Positions 1-10,830 of a stretch of 64,000 nt of DNA are shown in pieces. Within the stretch, counting starts at the first letter, position 1. Each line of letters opens with the position of its first letter. The DNA is from Beta vulgaris subsp. vulgaris. Lineage: Eukaryota > Streptophyta > Magnoliopsida > Caryophyllales > Amaranthaceae. The DNA lies in contig NC_079205.1 of NCBI RefSeq assembly GCF_026745355.1, positions 43,878,349 through 43,942,348 on the forward strand, written 5' to 3'. A program made the translations under genes and the position numbers. A model generated the notes under the pieces. It had not been told where the DNA came from. It made no database searches and worked only from the letters and a program-made list of their open reading frames with translations.

Positions 1-136
1 GTATACAAGAACATTAATCAAAACAAAGAGAAGTATACAAGAACATTAATCAAAACAAAGAGAAGTATACAAGAACATTAATCAAAATAAACAAAGAGAA
101 GTATACAAGAACATTAATCAAAATAAACAAAGAGAA
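1..136. repeat. Tandem repeat, 32/36-bp units
   Basis: Four head-to-tail units start at 1, 33, 65 and 101, each beginning gtatacaagaacattaatca. The first two are 32 bp; the next two carry a 4-bp insertion (36 bp). A degenerate fifth unit begins at 137. The array is cut by the window edge and probably lies inside the CACTA element that ends at 870. Confidence 0.9.
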
Positions 137-595
137 GTATAAAAGAACATTATAGATCTGAAAATACAAGAACTACCTCCAAACATTAACCTAATAATGT
201 TTAAATACATAAAACAAAACCCTAATACATAATTTAAGGGAAAAAAAATTTCGGAAAAACTTAAAATGCCTATTTGGAGGCTTAAACGAACTCGGATAGC
301 TTAAAAAGCCTAAACATCACAGCGTAGCCGTGAGTTTGACTTGTTGGCCCGTTCCGCTTCAGAAAAGTTATCACAATAGGCAATCGGACTCCGTCGGCAT
401 GTTTAGTGCAAATCATTTCAGGATTTTTGTCGCAAATGTTTATGGGAGTTTTTGAGAGAGAAGAGAGGATGAGAGAGAAGGAGGAAAGGAATAATGAGAG
501 ACGTGAAGAGAGGAGAGAGAATGAGGGATAATATATTTGACGAATCCCGCTTAATATTTGAAGCCCGCGAAGATGAATTTTTCAAATTTTTTCAA

Positions 596-850
596 GAAGG
601 GCTGCGCTTTTCTTCAAAAGCGCAGCCCTACTTAGTCAGAAGGGCTACGCCTTTTATAAAAGCGCAGCCCTTCTGAAGTAAGAAGGGTTGCGCTTTTTCT
701 AAAAGCGCAGCCCTACTAAGTGAAGGGTTGCGCTTTTATAAAAAAGCGCAGCCCTTCTGTTGTGTAGGGCTGCGCTTTTGTACAAAAGCGCATCCCTTCA
801 CTAGTATGGCTGCGCTTTTAGAAAAAGCGCAGCCATTCCTCCGCAGCCCT
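596..850. repeat. CACTA subterminal repeats
   Basis: About ten copies, in both orientations, of a 14-bp motif close to aaaagcgcagccct. They are spaced 10-30 bp apart and often paired as short palindromes. They are clustered within 275 bp of the CACTA terminus at 870 and have much higher GC than the surroundings. Confidence 0.85.
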
Positions 851-885
851 TCCTTTTTTTTCCCCTAGTGTTTCCCTTCATGATA

Positions 886-1140
886 CTAGATCTCCAAATC
901 ATAATCCTTGATAAACTCCAACCACCTCCTCTGCCTCATGTTCAACTCCTTCCGAGTCAAAATATACTTTAAGCTCTTATGATTCGTGTAAAACGTATAC
1001 GTTGCCCCATGCAAGTAGTCTCGCCATATCTTAAAATAAAACACTATTGCAGCTAATTCAAGATAATGGGTTGGATAATTCACCTCATATGGTTTTAACT
1101 GTCTAAAAGCATAAGCGATGACCTCCTTGTTCTGCATCAA
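886..1140 (-). pseudogene. Ty3/gypsy RNase H fragment
   Basis: An 84-residue frame matches the start of the retroelement RNase H: the motif around residues 5-16 ([12 protein letters not shown]), then the conserved TNHKSLKYI and the [16 protein letters not shown] stretch typical of plant gypsy elements. The frame ends at a TAG where the family normally continues with glutamine (CAG), so this stop looks like one C-to-T change. The family motif continues for five more codons and is then cut by the CACTA terminus. It is separated from the RT frame by a frameshift near 1140-1150. Confidence 0.85.
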
Positions 1141-1148
1141 TACACACC

Positions 1149-2150
1149 CTAATCTAAATTTTGAAGCATCACTATAACATCATACTGCTGACTCTCATCA
1201 GGTAGAGCCAATACAGGTGTTGTAGTCAACCTTTCCTTCAACGCCGAAATAGCTTCCCCGGACTCTAGAGTCCAGACAAACTTACATTCTTTCTTTAGCA
1301 AGCTAGTCATAGGTCTTGATATCTTCGAGAAATTTTTCACAAATCTTCGATAGTAACCAGCTAACCCAAGGAAACTCCTTATATCATACACCATCTTTGG
1401 TGTTGGCCACTCACACACTTCTTGAATCTTAGCAGGATCCACCGAAACTCCTTCCTTTGAGATAACATGTCCTAAAAAGGCAACCTCATCTAACCAAAAC
1501 TCACACTTAGGGAGCTTGGCGTACAACTTATATTGTCTCAGGCGGGACAAAACTTCCCTCAAATTCAACTCATGACTGATCCTATCATTAAAATATATTA
1601 AAATATCATCCATAAACACAACCACATATTTGTCCAAGTATGACATGAAAGTCTTATGCATCAAATCCATGAACACTGAAGGTGCGTTGGTCAAATTAAA
1701 CAACATCACTGTGAACTCATAATGACCATAACGCGTCTTAAACATAGTATTAAGAATACCACCCTCAACAATCCTTAATTGGTGATAACCTGACCTGAAA
1801 TCTATATTCAAGAAAATCCCTGCTCCTTTCAACTGATCAAATAAATCATCCATTCTTGGAAGCAGATACTTATTATTTATTGTTATATTATTCAACTCCC
1901 GATAATTAATGCACAACCTCAAACTACCATCTTTCTTTTTCACAAACAATATAGGTACAGCCTAAGGAGACGAACTAGGTCTTATATACCCTTTTTCCAA
2001 CAACTTTTCCAACTGAACTTTTAGCTCTTTCATCTCAGCTGGAGCCATTCTATATGAAGCCTTTGAAATAGGCCCGATTCCTGGTATCAAGTATCTGGTG
2101 AACTCAAGATCCCTAACAGATGGCATACTCGGTATCTGTTTAAGAAACAC
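1149..2150 (-). pseudogene. Ty3/gypsy reverse transcriptase, broken
   Basis: Two collinear pieces, 1962-2150 and 1149-1949, cover the RT domain and connection. Visible motifs in order: [19 protein letters not shown], then [23 protein letters not shown], then the catalytic FMDD (near 1605, normally Y/F-x-DD), then [10 protein letters not shown] and [15 protein letters not shown] at about 1952 interrupts the two pieces at a position normally occupied by tryptophan (TGG), again one transition away. Both catalytic aspartates remain, but the protein cannot be made in one piece. Confidence 0.92.
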
Positions 2151-2360
2151 ATCAGGAAACTCAGATACAACCGAAACCTCTTAATTCTCATCTTCCTTTT
2201 CAATCCTCTGAACTTCACATAAGAATAACGAACACCTTTTCTTCACATAAGATTGAATTCTCATCGTGGACACTATCTTCATTCCCTTCTCCTTCCCAAG
2301 CTTCGTATAAGTTATCCTTTCTTCTTAGGGCCGACTTAAGACACCTTGTGGGCCTCACAA

Positions 2361-2564
2361 TCAATCTGAGCCTTCCAACCAATCCATCCCCAAAAGTACA
2401 TCGAGGTTTGACAAGTCAAATTCAACTAAGTCAGACAAAAAGTTCACCCCAACTATCACTAAAAATACTTGACTATGCAGCCTAGTACAATTAAATATTT
2501 CCCCTGATGACAATGCAAATTCTAATGAAATAAACATTGAACTTCTTAATTGGAGCTTTTCCAT
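2361..2564 (-). pseudogene. Ty3/gypsy aspartic protease-like region
   Basis: A 67-residue frame lies between gag and RT and contains DVLLGMDWL near its end, the signature of the C-terminal half of plant gypsy retropepsins (usually V/I-LGMDWL). The DTGAS/DSGAS catalytic motif expected upstream is not visible in this frame, so it is lost or in another frame. Confidence 0.7.
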
Positions 2565-2789
2565 TAAACTGCTAGAAATAAATGAATGAGATGCTCCAGA
2601 ATTAATGAAAAAGTTTCAACAACTACCTCAGAAACATTCTCAGCCTCACCGCGGTTCATGACGGAATCTCTGTCTTTAGGCTGATTCCCATCCCTGGTTT
2701 AACACCAAGCATTCGAAGAAGCTAACTTCTGTTGATCATTCTGAGGGGCCTTACTGCTCGGGTCAGGTTTGACTGTAGGTTCTCCAATA

Positions 2790-3681
2790 GCTTTTCTAAA
2801 GCACTCATATTCTCGATGTCCCAATTTCTGGCAATAACGACACATCACCAAGTTTCCCTCACAATCCTTTCCATGGTGGTTCTTATCACACCTTTTGCAG
2901 AAAATGGTTCTCTTGGCTTTCTTCCAATTCCCTTGGTTCCCATTAGGCTTCCAACTAGGGTACCTATTGTCTTTCTCATTTTGGTTAAATCCACTATTGG
3001 GCTTATATCTTCACTTTGTTGATTCCTATTGCCGTTATACTTTCTTTTTTCCCAAGAAGAGGTTCCTTTAAGCTCCTTTCCTTTAATCCCATATAAGAGA
3101 GCGGCTCTACCATAAATTTCATCAAGAGTCTCAAAAGTTACACCTACCAGCTTACTTTGGAGAGTTAAGGTTAACCCTTGCTCAAATTTGTTGTAATACT
3201 CATTGACAGACATAGTCCCCATTCCTAAATCGGTGAACTCCATAACCTTTTGCTTCCTTAAGTACGGAGGATAAAACATAGTCCTCAAGGCGTTTTTAAA
3301 CTCGTTCCATCCAAAGTTCGGATCCTCTAAAAGATCATCTTTCCTTTGTTTCCAGTATAGGTCTGCCTCATCTCTCAAATAATAAACAACATTATTAACT
3401 CTAAGGTTTTCAAGGTATACTACGGCATAAAAAAGCTTATCGAATTCTCGAATCTAGTTTTATAAGTTAGCTGGGTCTTCTTTCCTATGGTAACTTAGAG
3501 GCTTGATTGCTGCTACCCTCTTAAAGACCTCACCAAAACTATCGGTCTCACTCTGCTTGGTTTCTTGATTAGCTGTCACCTGAGTGATGTTTTCAGTTAT
3601 CTTTCCTAGCCTTCTAACCATAGAGCTTATACTCATTCTCCTTCTTTCTGCCATTTTTCCAGAAATAAGGGTAAATCTCAA
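2790..3681 (-). pseudogene. Ty3/gypsy gag with CCHC zinc knuckle, broken
   Basis: Frames 3460-3681 and 2845-3378 together resemble a retrotransposon gag domain: tryptophan-rich DLYWKQRKDD, then FNALRTMFYPP-like and MSVNEYYNKFEQ segments. A CX2CX4HX4C zinc knuckle (CRYCQKLGHREYEC) is encoded at 2801-2841, downstream of a second cysteine/histidine cluster. Stops near 3380-3460 and 2845 break the frame. The likely start is the ATG at about 3655 (MAERRR), preceded by a leader of several hundred bases that contains the second CACTA element. Confidence 0.8.
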
Positions 3682-3689
3682 CTAACATT

Positions 3690-4485
3690 CATAAAATAGA
3701 TGTGTAACTACCAAATAATTCTATAAACATGTAAGTATAACTAGTTCAAAACATAGCAATCACACACTTTATATATCATGGCCAAATATCGTGCCTTATA
3801 CATAGCAACTACTACAACATTTGAGTGTATCAAAATATTGTTAAGGCAACTAGGCATCATGGCCAAAACAAAACTATATATGTCACGGTTAATGGAGACT
3901 TCAAACTCTTGGTTGTCCGCCTCAATAACATTCTCCAACTTGTCAATGACCATATAATCATATTGGCATGAGTATTCTCGAGAGGTAAAAAAATATACAT
4001 AGTACTACTATTTGCTAGTTAAAGCAACATGACTTTCTTTCTTATTCCATGCATAGTGAATAACATCAACCTTTTCCTTTACTTCTAACAACAATCATAT
4101 AAAAGCAATAAGAATTGAGATATTACAAGAACAACATCATAAGAGTAATACTAATATATGAAAACTAAATATGGTCCAACATTTGTACTAATTGCACTAC
4201 TATAGCTTAAAATATTTATTTCAAAAATTTTAAAGTATACTTAATTTTAAGATATAAAATAACAAAGGTGATTATAGCTCCCAGGTAAGGAAGTTACCCA
4301 CATCGTCGTGGAGAGCCTTCCTAATCCTAGACAGATAAGCTTGTCACCCCAACATATCTACACCCTTCATCGATCTTTCCAAATAATAAAAAATATATAT
4401 CTTTTTCTGGCACTAGCAAGATGCATCTATACAAATTGCCAAAAAGAAAACAATAAAACTTAACAATAATAATTTATAATGCAAA
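3690..4485. other. Ty3/gypsy untranslated leader, no gene seen
   Basis: AT-rich sequence between gag and the CACTA insertion. One 70-codon minus-strand open frame (3741-3953) has no recognisable domain, and I read it as chance. The stretch belongs to the retroelement leader. Confidence 0.5.
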
Positions 4486-5671
4486 CACTAGTAAAATAAA
4501 TGCTTATTGCTGTGGTTATTATGTGGCTTATTGTAGTGGTTCTGGCCGCGCAACAATTAAATTGCGAAAACCGCAGCAATATATTCATTCTATATTAGAA
4601 TATTTCCGTATATTGCTGCGGTTTTACGAAAAAACCGCAACAATATACTCTATTTTATAATAAATAATAAGCATATTGTTGCGGTTTTTACCAGAAACCG
4701 CAGCAATAGGTACATGTGTAGGTCAATAAAAAAAATTTGTGCATTTGTCATTAATTCGAGTGCAAAATTCATTAATTCGAGTGCATTTGTCATTGATTCC
4801 AGTGAAAATTTCAGGCATGTGTATGTCATTAATTCGAGTGAAAATAATAAACATGTTCGCTCGAGATTTAATGCCGGCGAGCTGAATTTTTTTTTTTAAA
4901 AAAAAACAGAAGTACAAACAAAACAAAAGTACAAAATTAAAAAAGAAAAAATAAAGAAAAAAGTGAAAACAATAAAACAAATCTTGAAACCAAAGAGTGA
5001 ACGATGACAGACGATCGCAAAGGAGACGACCGCGAACGAGGACCGAGGACCCAAACGATGAACAACGACCAACGACCGCGAACGACAACGAGCGAACGAC
5101 TTGGTATTTTGAAGGAGACGACGTCAGTGAGAGGCGAAGAAGATGATAACGTTGGTGAGAGCTTGGGAGGTGAAGACAACAACGTTGGTGAGAGGTGAAC
5201 AAAGTGAACGACGAGATGAGAGGTGAGGGTTTGAACAGCGAACGAAGAGGGAAGAGGTGAGAGGTGAGAGGTGAGAGGTGAGAGGATGAGATGAGAGAGA
5301 GGGTTTAAAAATTGACTGAGGGTTTGCAAACGAATGAGAGGTAGAACGAACCCTAATGCCGCTTTGGGGACGCGTTTTATTAAATTTTAAAGAGTATTGT
5401 TGCAGTTTTTCGTAGGAACCGCAACAATATATTAAAATATTATTTTAATATATTGTTGCGGTTTTTATCAAGAACGCAGCAATATATCTGGTCAAATAGT
5501 CAATTTTTTTCATAAATTTTCCTGTTCACACCATACGGCTACGGTTTTAGGCCAAAACCGCAACAATGTCTTTATTTTATATATTACCTTTTCTTTTTAC
5601 GCGATATATTGCTGCGTATGGGTAAAACCGTAGCAATAACACCGCAACAATAAGCAATTATTCTACTAGTG
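4486..5671. mobile_element. Complete non-autonomous CACTA element (1,186 bp)
   Basis: It begins CACTAGTAAAATAAATGC and ends in a near-perfect inverted copy (…TTATTCTACTAGTG). It is flanked by the 3-bp target duplication AAA at 4483-4485 and 5672-5674. Terminal repeats are about 30 bp with few mismatches. Inside both ends are multiple copies, in both orientations, of a motif close to ccgcaacaatat. The centre (4990-5340) is purine-rich, non-repetitive, and encodes no transposase, so movement would have needed an autonomous relative. It lies in the gypsy leader and is therefore younger than that element. Confidence 0.93.
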
Positions 5672-5754
5672 AAATGTGAAACTCTATATGCCCATCTTAT
5701 ATCTACTCATCAATTTTAATGTTTAACTTTTATCTATATCTAAGACCTAAAAAA

Positions 5755-5763
5755 CTGATACCA
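5755..5763 (-). promoter_or_regulatory. Primer-binding site for initiator tRNA-Met
   Basis: The minus strand reads TGGTATCAG three bases after the 5' LTR end, matching the first nine bases of the usual plant retroelement binding site for initiator tRNA-Met. The later bases of the site have diverged. Confidence 0.8.
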
Positions 5764-5766
5764 CTT

Positions 5767-6495
5767 TATAACACCCCCCAAATTGCTCACTTTTATTTAA
5801 AAATTTAATAAATATTGTTTGAGTAATTTAGGAGTATTACCGCAATGTGACTAACACGCTTTCGTCAACCAACTACTAACTAACTAAATAGCTTGCAACG
5901 GAATACTTTGACCAAAAATAATAATACTTCTTTCTTAATAAAAGTAATATTGTCTCAAACTCCAAAATAAATAAAACACCCTAATCTAGGTGAAGATCAC
6001 CTTCCTAGTATGCTCCCATTCAAATTTGAAATTCACCTACTAAACTGCTTTCTAAAAAGGTAAACTGGACAAAGCCAAATGGGAAAAAGATAGAAAATAT
6101 GCGTCATTATAAAATGAGTACGAAATGTACTAGATAAGTAACACATTTGCTAGTTTGTAATCAATTCGAAAACTCCATCACTAATAATTCAAGAATAACT
6201 CTTTAAGAACAAGCTCTTTCCAAACACTTTAACTAATAATTCAAGAATAACCTTTATGAACAAACTCTTTCCAAATAACTTGGATTAAAAATAATCTTGA
6301 AAATAATTCATCTTCTTATCTCCCCTTCCATTTCCTAAGTGTGTACACCCCCAAGCTAGTCATCCCATGACGGCTCTATATCAAGGAGTAACAATGATTC
6401 ACAACAAGTGAACTTTGAAGCATAAACCATTCTTAATGCTAATCAAGCGGTAATAATAATAATATGTCATGTAACCCTTCATAATGTTAATCAAG

Positions 6496-6545
<50 letters not shown>

Positions 6546-7564
6546 TGACATGTAAGTCGTGAATAAACCCTTCTTGATGTTAATCAAGCGGTAATAATAA
6601 TAATAATATGACTTTCAAGTCATGAATAAATCTCCTTTTTTCATAAACAACTTTTTGAACATTCAAAGTTCATAAAAACAAATCAAATTTTTCCTTGTAA
6701 GAATAATTTAATTTACCGAAAAGAATAACAAAACACTTTTATATAAAATTATTGATAATCATTCCCCCTTTCACCTCCAAGAGTGAATAATAAAATATTG
6801 TAACCATTTTAAACCAAATTTTCCAAACCAATCTAACCATTAAATCAATAAACAACTTTACCACATAAAATCACATTTCAAAAGATCTAGCTACATAACG
6901 TACCTCTATCTTGCACAGAGAGTATACTAGTATCTTCACTTATTTTATGCTTGAGCTTTCTTCTAACCAACCAATAAGTAACTTATCACATGAACTTAAT
7001 CATGAATTCAAGCAAGAATGATCTATTATGAGCATCATATTTTTGAGTAAGAAATATGAATTTTTTTCTTAAACCAAAGAAAATTGAAACTTGAATAAGA
7101 AATATGAAAATAGAATAGGTGAAAAAGATAAGGAAGAACCTTAAAGTAAGAGAGTATGGATTATTCAAAGTTTTTGTGTGGAAAACATGACTTAAAGTAT
7201 AGGGTATTTATAGGAGTAGAGTAGGTACTTAGTTTTCAGAATTAAATACTTTGTAACCTTCACCATAAATTAGGAGATCAAACCAAGATTTGTAAACTTT
7301 ATTATAAATTTGGAAGTTTTAGGAGACAAAACCCCCTCCCCGTTTACTATAAAATCCCGTCATAAAAAATGGCTCTTTTTTTTTTGTTTTATGAAAACTC
7401 AATTTTGTAAATTTTGACTAGGATTTAAAACTAAAAGTTTAACAAATCCAATTTTGGCGTCATCTCCCTCCAAAATAATTTAAAAACGAGTAAACTTACT
7501 AAAATACTCTTTGCTTAAAATATTGTAATTACTTGAATAAATACTCAAAAATATGGGTATTACA
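5767..7564 (-). repeat. Ty3/gypsy 5' LTR (1,798 bp)
   Basis: On the minus strand it starts TGTAATACCC at 7564 and ends GGGTGTTATA at 5767. This is the usual TGTAAYACCC…GGGTGTTACA pattern of plant gypsy LTRs, with the terminal CA decayed to TA. The primer-binding site follows at the proper distance. A TATA-like element (ctataaatacc on the minus strand, 7203-7213) could be its promoter. It contains a long (TAA)n microsatellite. The 3' LTR is outside the window, so age cannot be estimated. Confidence 0.8.
6501..6543. repeat. (TAA)n microsatellite
   Basis: An almost uninterrupted TAA run inside the gypsy LTR. Shorter runs recur at 6450 and 6593 as part of a ~110-bp local tandem repeat (gttaatcaagcggtaataat… at 6432, 6485 and 6580). 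It creates a spurious poly-tyrosine frame on the minus strand. Confidence 0.9.
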
Positions 7565-7816
7565 CCCACTGACACTGTCGTGACGCCACCTCGCTGCTGC
7601 TGCCAATCGCCGCCGCGCCTGGAGCTCTTTTCTTCTTCCCTTGTCGCGCGTCCTTGCTCTTGAAGTAAGATGAAAGCTATATCTTTTACTTTTCTTTTAA
7701 AAAAACACATATGTTCATTTTATAAGTTAAACCGAGGTTACTATTGTTAAATTAGTTTAAGTTTGAGCCCAAATATGATGTATGTAGTTCAAACTGTTAG
7801 CATACTTGTTAATTAA
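7565..7816. other. Flank of gypsy element, no gene seen
   Basis: Short unique stretch after the LTR boundary. The first bases (cccac) would be the target duplication if the other end were visible. It includes a GC-rich patch with CGC/CTG trinucleotides at 7580-7650. No coding signal recognised. Confidence 0.4.
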
Positions 7817-8080
7817 TCTATATAAATATATTAAAAGGCATGCGAAAACAACAAACTGTGCCACGTGGCGCTCTCCCTAGAGAGTTTTTAGTTCATGTAA
7901 TCCATGTACAATAAAAAAATTAAGAAATTGAATAGTATAGGGTTTGATCCTGAGACCTCAAGTACATATACTAAAGTTTTAACCATTAGGCTAAGTTGTA
8001 TTTAATGTTATTATCATAAAATATTATATTAATAAATGAAATTTTTCTTACACGGGGTATAGCTCAGGTCTAATAACTAG
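7817..8080 (+). mobile_element. Short non-autonomous Helitron, copy 1
   Basis: It starts TCTATATAAATATATTAAAA after a host A and ends …CTAATAACTAG before a host T, as required for Helitrons (5' TC, 3' CTRR, A/T target). A sister copy at 40044-40316 shares nearly the whole sequence, including the motif gtgccacgtggcgctct. The 3'-terminal hairpin is degenerate here and better in the sister copy. No coding capacity. Confidence 0.8.
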
Positions 8081-9040
8081 TTATTAGGCTAAAATCTGAT
8101 TTAGTTTCCCATCAAGTAATCCTAGCTACATTTACTAGTAATCAATTATTGGGCTTGAAGTAGATTTCTTTAATATTATACAAAGCCACTAAGCTAAGGG
8201 TTGGGATAATGGAGATTTGCTAAAAAACTGATTTCATTAGTTGAACCAATTTAGTTTATTTATTACATAAATTTGGTTGGGCTAATTTTGTAATAAGAAC
8301 CAAACTAAGAAAGTTATGTTAAAATACATTCATTTAGCAACATGTATGTATGGTTTGTTTAGAGAATGGATTAGTTAGAATATGAAAAGAATTATCTTCA
8401 AGTCATTAAACATGCATTATAAATTATGATTATTTATTATTACCATCACAATATAGCTTTTATGCTTAAGAGATGTTAAGAATAATAATTAATTATTAAA
8501 TCAAGAATATGATTATATCTAAATATAACTCGTTTGATTCACAAAACTTTATTAGTAATGCATAAGTACCATGACAATATTTAAGAAAACCCTAAGTCTA
8601 ATGTATTGGTAATAAATTTTATTATTTTATTATTTCTTTTTAGATTATAGAAATGAATATTATAAGCCTCTCCCAGCTATCAGGAAACTAAAATATAATA
8701 CCAGGTAACGTCTATTGCTAACATCCACAATCCTTTTTCAAGTATGCTAAATGATTTCAAGCATTATGATCTCATTATATGGATTGTGGGAAATGAAATC
8801 TTTTTATGATTATGATGATTAATGATTTAAATGAATGAATTTAATGAAATAACTATGATGTTACGAAAATACGATTATGATTATGTTATGAATATGATTA
8901 TGACTATGTTATGTTTAAGATTATGTTTAATTTCATGATGAATATGATTATGACTATGTTATATTTAAGATTATGTTTCATGATGATTACGATTACGGTT
9001 ATGTTATGTAATTATGATGCGTAAAAGAAAAGAAACATGT
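8081..9040. other. AT-rich intergenic DNA with simple imperfect repeats
   Basis: No gene recognised. Between 8810 and 9010 there is a run of imperfect gattatga/tatgttatga repeats. The rest is unique AT-rich sequence. Confidence 0.5.
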
Positions 9041-9378
9041 AAAGTCAACTGAAAGATGGTCCTTGGCAGTATTATACAGGCACCACAATTATCACCTATG
9101 TTGTTGCCGCACAACCGTTTAATGATGCGGGCACTGCAAGTGTCACCTATGTTACGTTGTTGAGCAGGTTAAGTCATAGATAATTTCTCCTAACTTTAGG
9201 GGCTCATTTAGAGTTGGAAATTACTCATGGATGAGTGTTATCCACCTACCCACCCTGAATAAAGAGACGAAATCCTGAAATGAGGCGTGTGACTACAGGC
9301 GGGTGGCAGGGCGGGTCGAAAATAGGTGAGATTATTTTATCCATCACCCGTTCCATCCATCGACCCATATGTAATATG

Positions 9379-9422
<44 letters not shown>

Positions 9423-9434
9423 TATATATATATA
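9379..9434. repeat. (TA)n microsatellite
   Basis: A nearly pure AT dinucleotide run of about 55 bp with one interruption, at the start of the first copy of the duplication at 9436-10028. It generates spurious isoleucine/tyrosine frames. Confidence 0.9.
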
Positions 9435-9435
9435 A

Positions 9436-10028
9436 CTAATATATAACGCATAGTACAAAGCAAGATCACGAGGTCGTGACATTTGACGTTATTTGTCGCC
9501 ATGTTATTTTTTCCAAAAAAGAAATAGTGTTTCAAATTAATAAAAATACATGTATAGAGTTTAGGATAAGAATAAATAGAATTTTGTTCACAATGAAAAA
9601 CTTAAGTATAGTAAATCGATTATAACTTTTAATATATATTTTAAAAAATTATAATTTTGGTACCATTAGAAAGTATTTAAAAGCACTCTAAAACAAGATC
9701 CACTTATAATATTTTTCAACTCTAATATATAAAGCAGAGTACAAAAGGCAGATTATGAGATCGCGACATTTGTCATCCTTATTGGACGACATTTGTCACG
9801 CTTATCAAGTGCCTTATCATCAATTTTAAAATAAATAGTGTTTCAAATTAATAAAAATACATGTATAGAGTTTAGGATAAGAATGAATAGAGTTTGATTC
9901 ACAATGAAAACTTAAGTATAGTAAATCGATTATAACTTTTAATATATATTTCAAAAAACTATAATTTTGGTACCATTAGAAAGTATTTAAAAAGTACCTT
10001 AAAACGAGATTAACTTATAAAATTTTTT
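9436..10028. repeat. Direct tandem duplication (two ~290-bp copies)
   Basis: Copy 1 is about 9436-9720 and copy 2 about 9721-10028. Both start with taatatataa-gca-agtacaaa and share the long stretch ttcaaattaataaaaatacatgtatagagtttaggataaga and the following ~120 bases, with scattered differences. Copy 2 has a 30-bp internal extension with a repeated gacatttgtca motif. Confidence 0.85.
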
Positions 10029-10500
10029 AACTCCATATTCAAGTATTTAATTGCAAACAGAGAGAGTAGAATATGGTCAAATCATTTTGTAAATATATAG
10101 TTTCAATCAATAACTTAAGAATCATTCATGATTGCATTGATAATTATGATCATTGCTTACCATGTTCATCATCATATATCTTTTACTTTGGTAACTTGGC
10201 TAGTACAATAGAAATGAACATCTCCCCCAAACATACAGAAAGGTGGTCACAACATAGGTGACACTTTCGATGCCCACATTATTGACAGAAAGGCGGTCAA
10301 AACATAAGTGACACTTGTGGTGCCCATAAAAAGGCGATCACAACAAAAGTGACACTTTTGGTGCCCAATCATTAACCAGAATAACGGTCATTATATAGGG
10401 GACACTTGTCGTGCCCACAAAAAGGCGCTCATGACAAAGGTGACACTTGCGGTGGCCACTAGATACTGCCAAAAACCATCTTTCACTTAAACTTTATCAT

Positions 10501-10830
10501 CATACTCATTGATCGAGATGAATCAAACAAGATCATACATGACTACTCCATGTTTCTTATATATTGAGAAGAATTTAGGAGATTATCTCACATTAGTTTT
10601 AGTCATATTCTCCCTTTGGAGTATTGTTCCTTTGTTTCTTTAGTTTTTTTCTTTGGAAAGCTGAAAGTAATTGCCCAAGACAACCTCTTAGTAGCTAAGG
10701 TGAAGCCTAATTTCATGTACGACATTTGTTATCACAATTAACTAAAATTTATGGATCGTATCCCTTCCAAAAAAAAAAGATTTATGAATTGTAAAGCCAA
10801 TTAATACATACAAATTTTATTATATAATGG
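10501..10830. other. Intergenic, Stowaway-like remnant
   Basis: Bases 10502-10616 resemble the right half of the Stowaway MITEs at 38814 and 57870 (motif gagatgaatcaaacaagatc). The remainder leads into the Ulp1-like gene. No other feature seen. Confidence 0.45.

Larger units (their letters stand above)
1..870. mobile_element. Right end of a CACTA (En/Spm) transposon, left end outside window
   Basis: The sequence ends at 870 in cccctagtg, which on the other strand reads as the CACTAGGGG terminus of the CACTA superfamily. Just inside lie many direct and inverted copies of a GC-rich subterminal motif (596-850), as expected for transposase-binding subterminal repeats. The next three bases, 871-873 (ttt), are the likely 3-bp target duplication, but the left copy is out of view. 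The insertion point is in the Ty3/gypsy pol frame, immediately after the conserved residues that follow RNase H. No transposase is seen in the visible part. Confidence 0.75.
871..7564 (-). mobile_element. Ty3/gypsy LTR retrotransposon, 5' part, interrupted by two CACTA elements
   Basis: Read on the minus strand the order is 5' LTR (7564-5767), primer-binding site (5763-5755), leader, gag, aspartic protease, reverse transcriptase and RNase H, then the CACTA end at 870. Integrase and the 3' LTR are outside the window. Another CACTA element (4486-5671) sits in the leader. All coding parts carry stops or frameshifts, so the copy is dead. Gag-PR-RT-RH order with RT before integrase identifies Ty3/gypsy rather than Ty1/copia. 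The clade cannot be set without integrase and any chromodomain. Confidence 0.88.
9055..10500. repeat. Inverted-repeat structure with ~50-bp subrepeats
   Basis: The left arm begins near gaaagatggtccttggcag (9052-9070). The right arm ends with its complement, ctgccaaaaaccatctttc (10467-10485). Both arms contain copies, in opposite orientation, of a unit resembling gggcaccacaagtgtcacct. The left arm has two copies and the right arm (10240-10455) about five, partly spaced by short deletions. Probably a foldback or long-terminal-inverted-repeat transposon, but I could not identify a target duplication. The interior holds a microsatellite and a direct duplication. Confidence 0.6.

Noticed and set aside
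4723..5329. Overlapping frames on both strands between CACTA ends
   Set aside because: They lie in the non-coding centre of the small CACTA element; no transposase motif.
6399..6587. Poly-tyrosine protein on the minus strand
   Set aside because: Translation of the TAA microsatellite in the gypsy LTR.
9246..9535. Tyrosine/isoleucine-rich frames on the minus strand
   Set aside because: Translation of the TA microsatellite.
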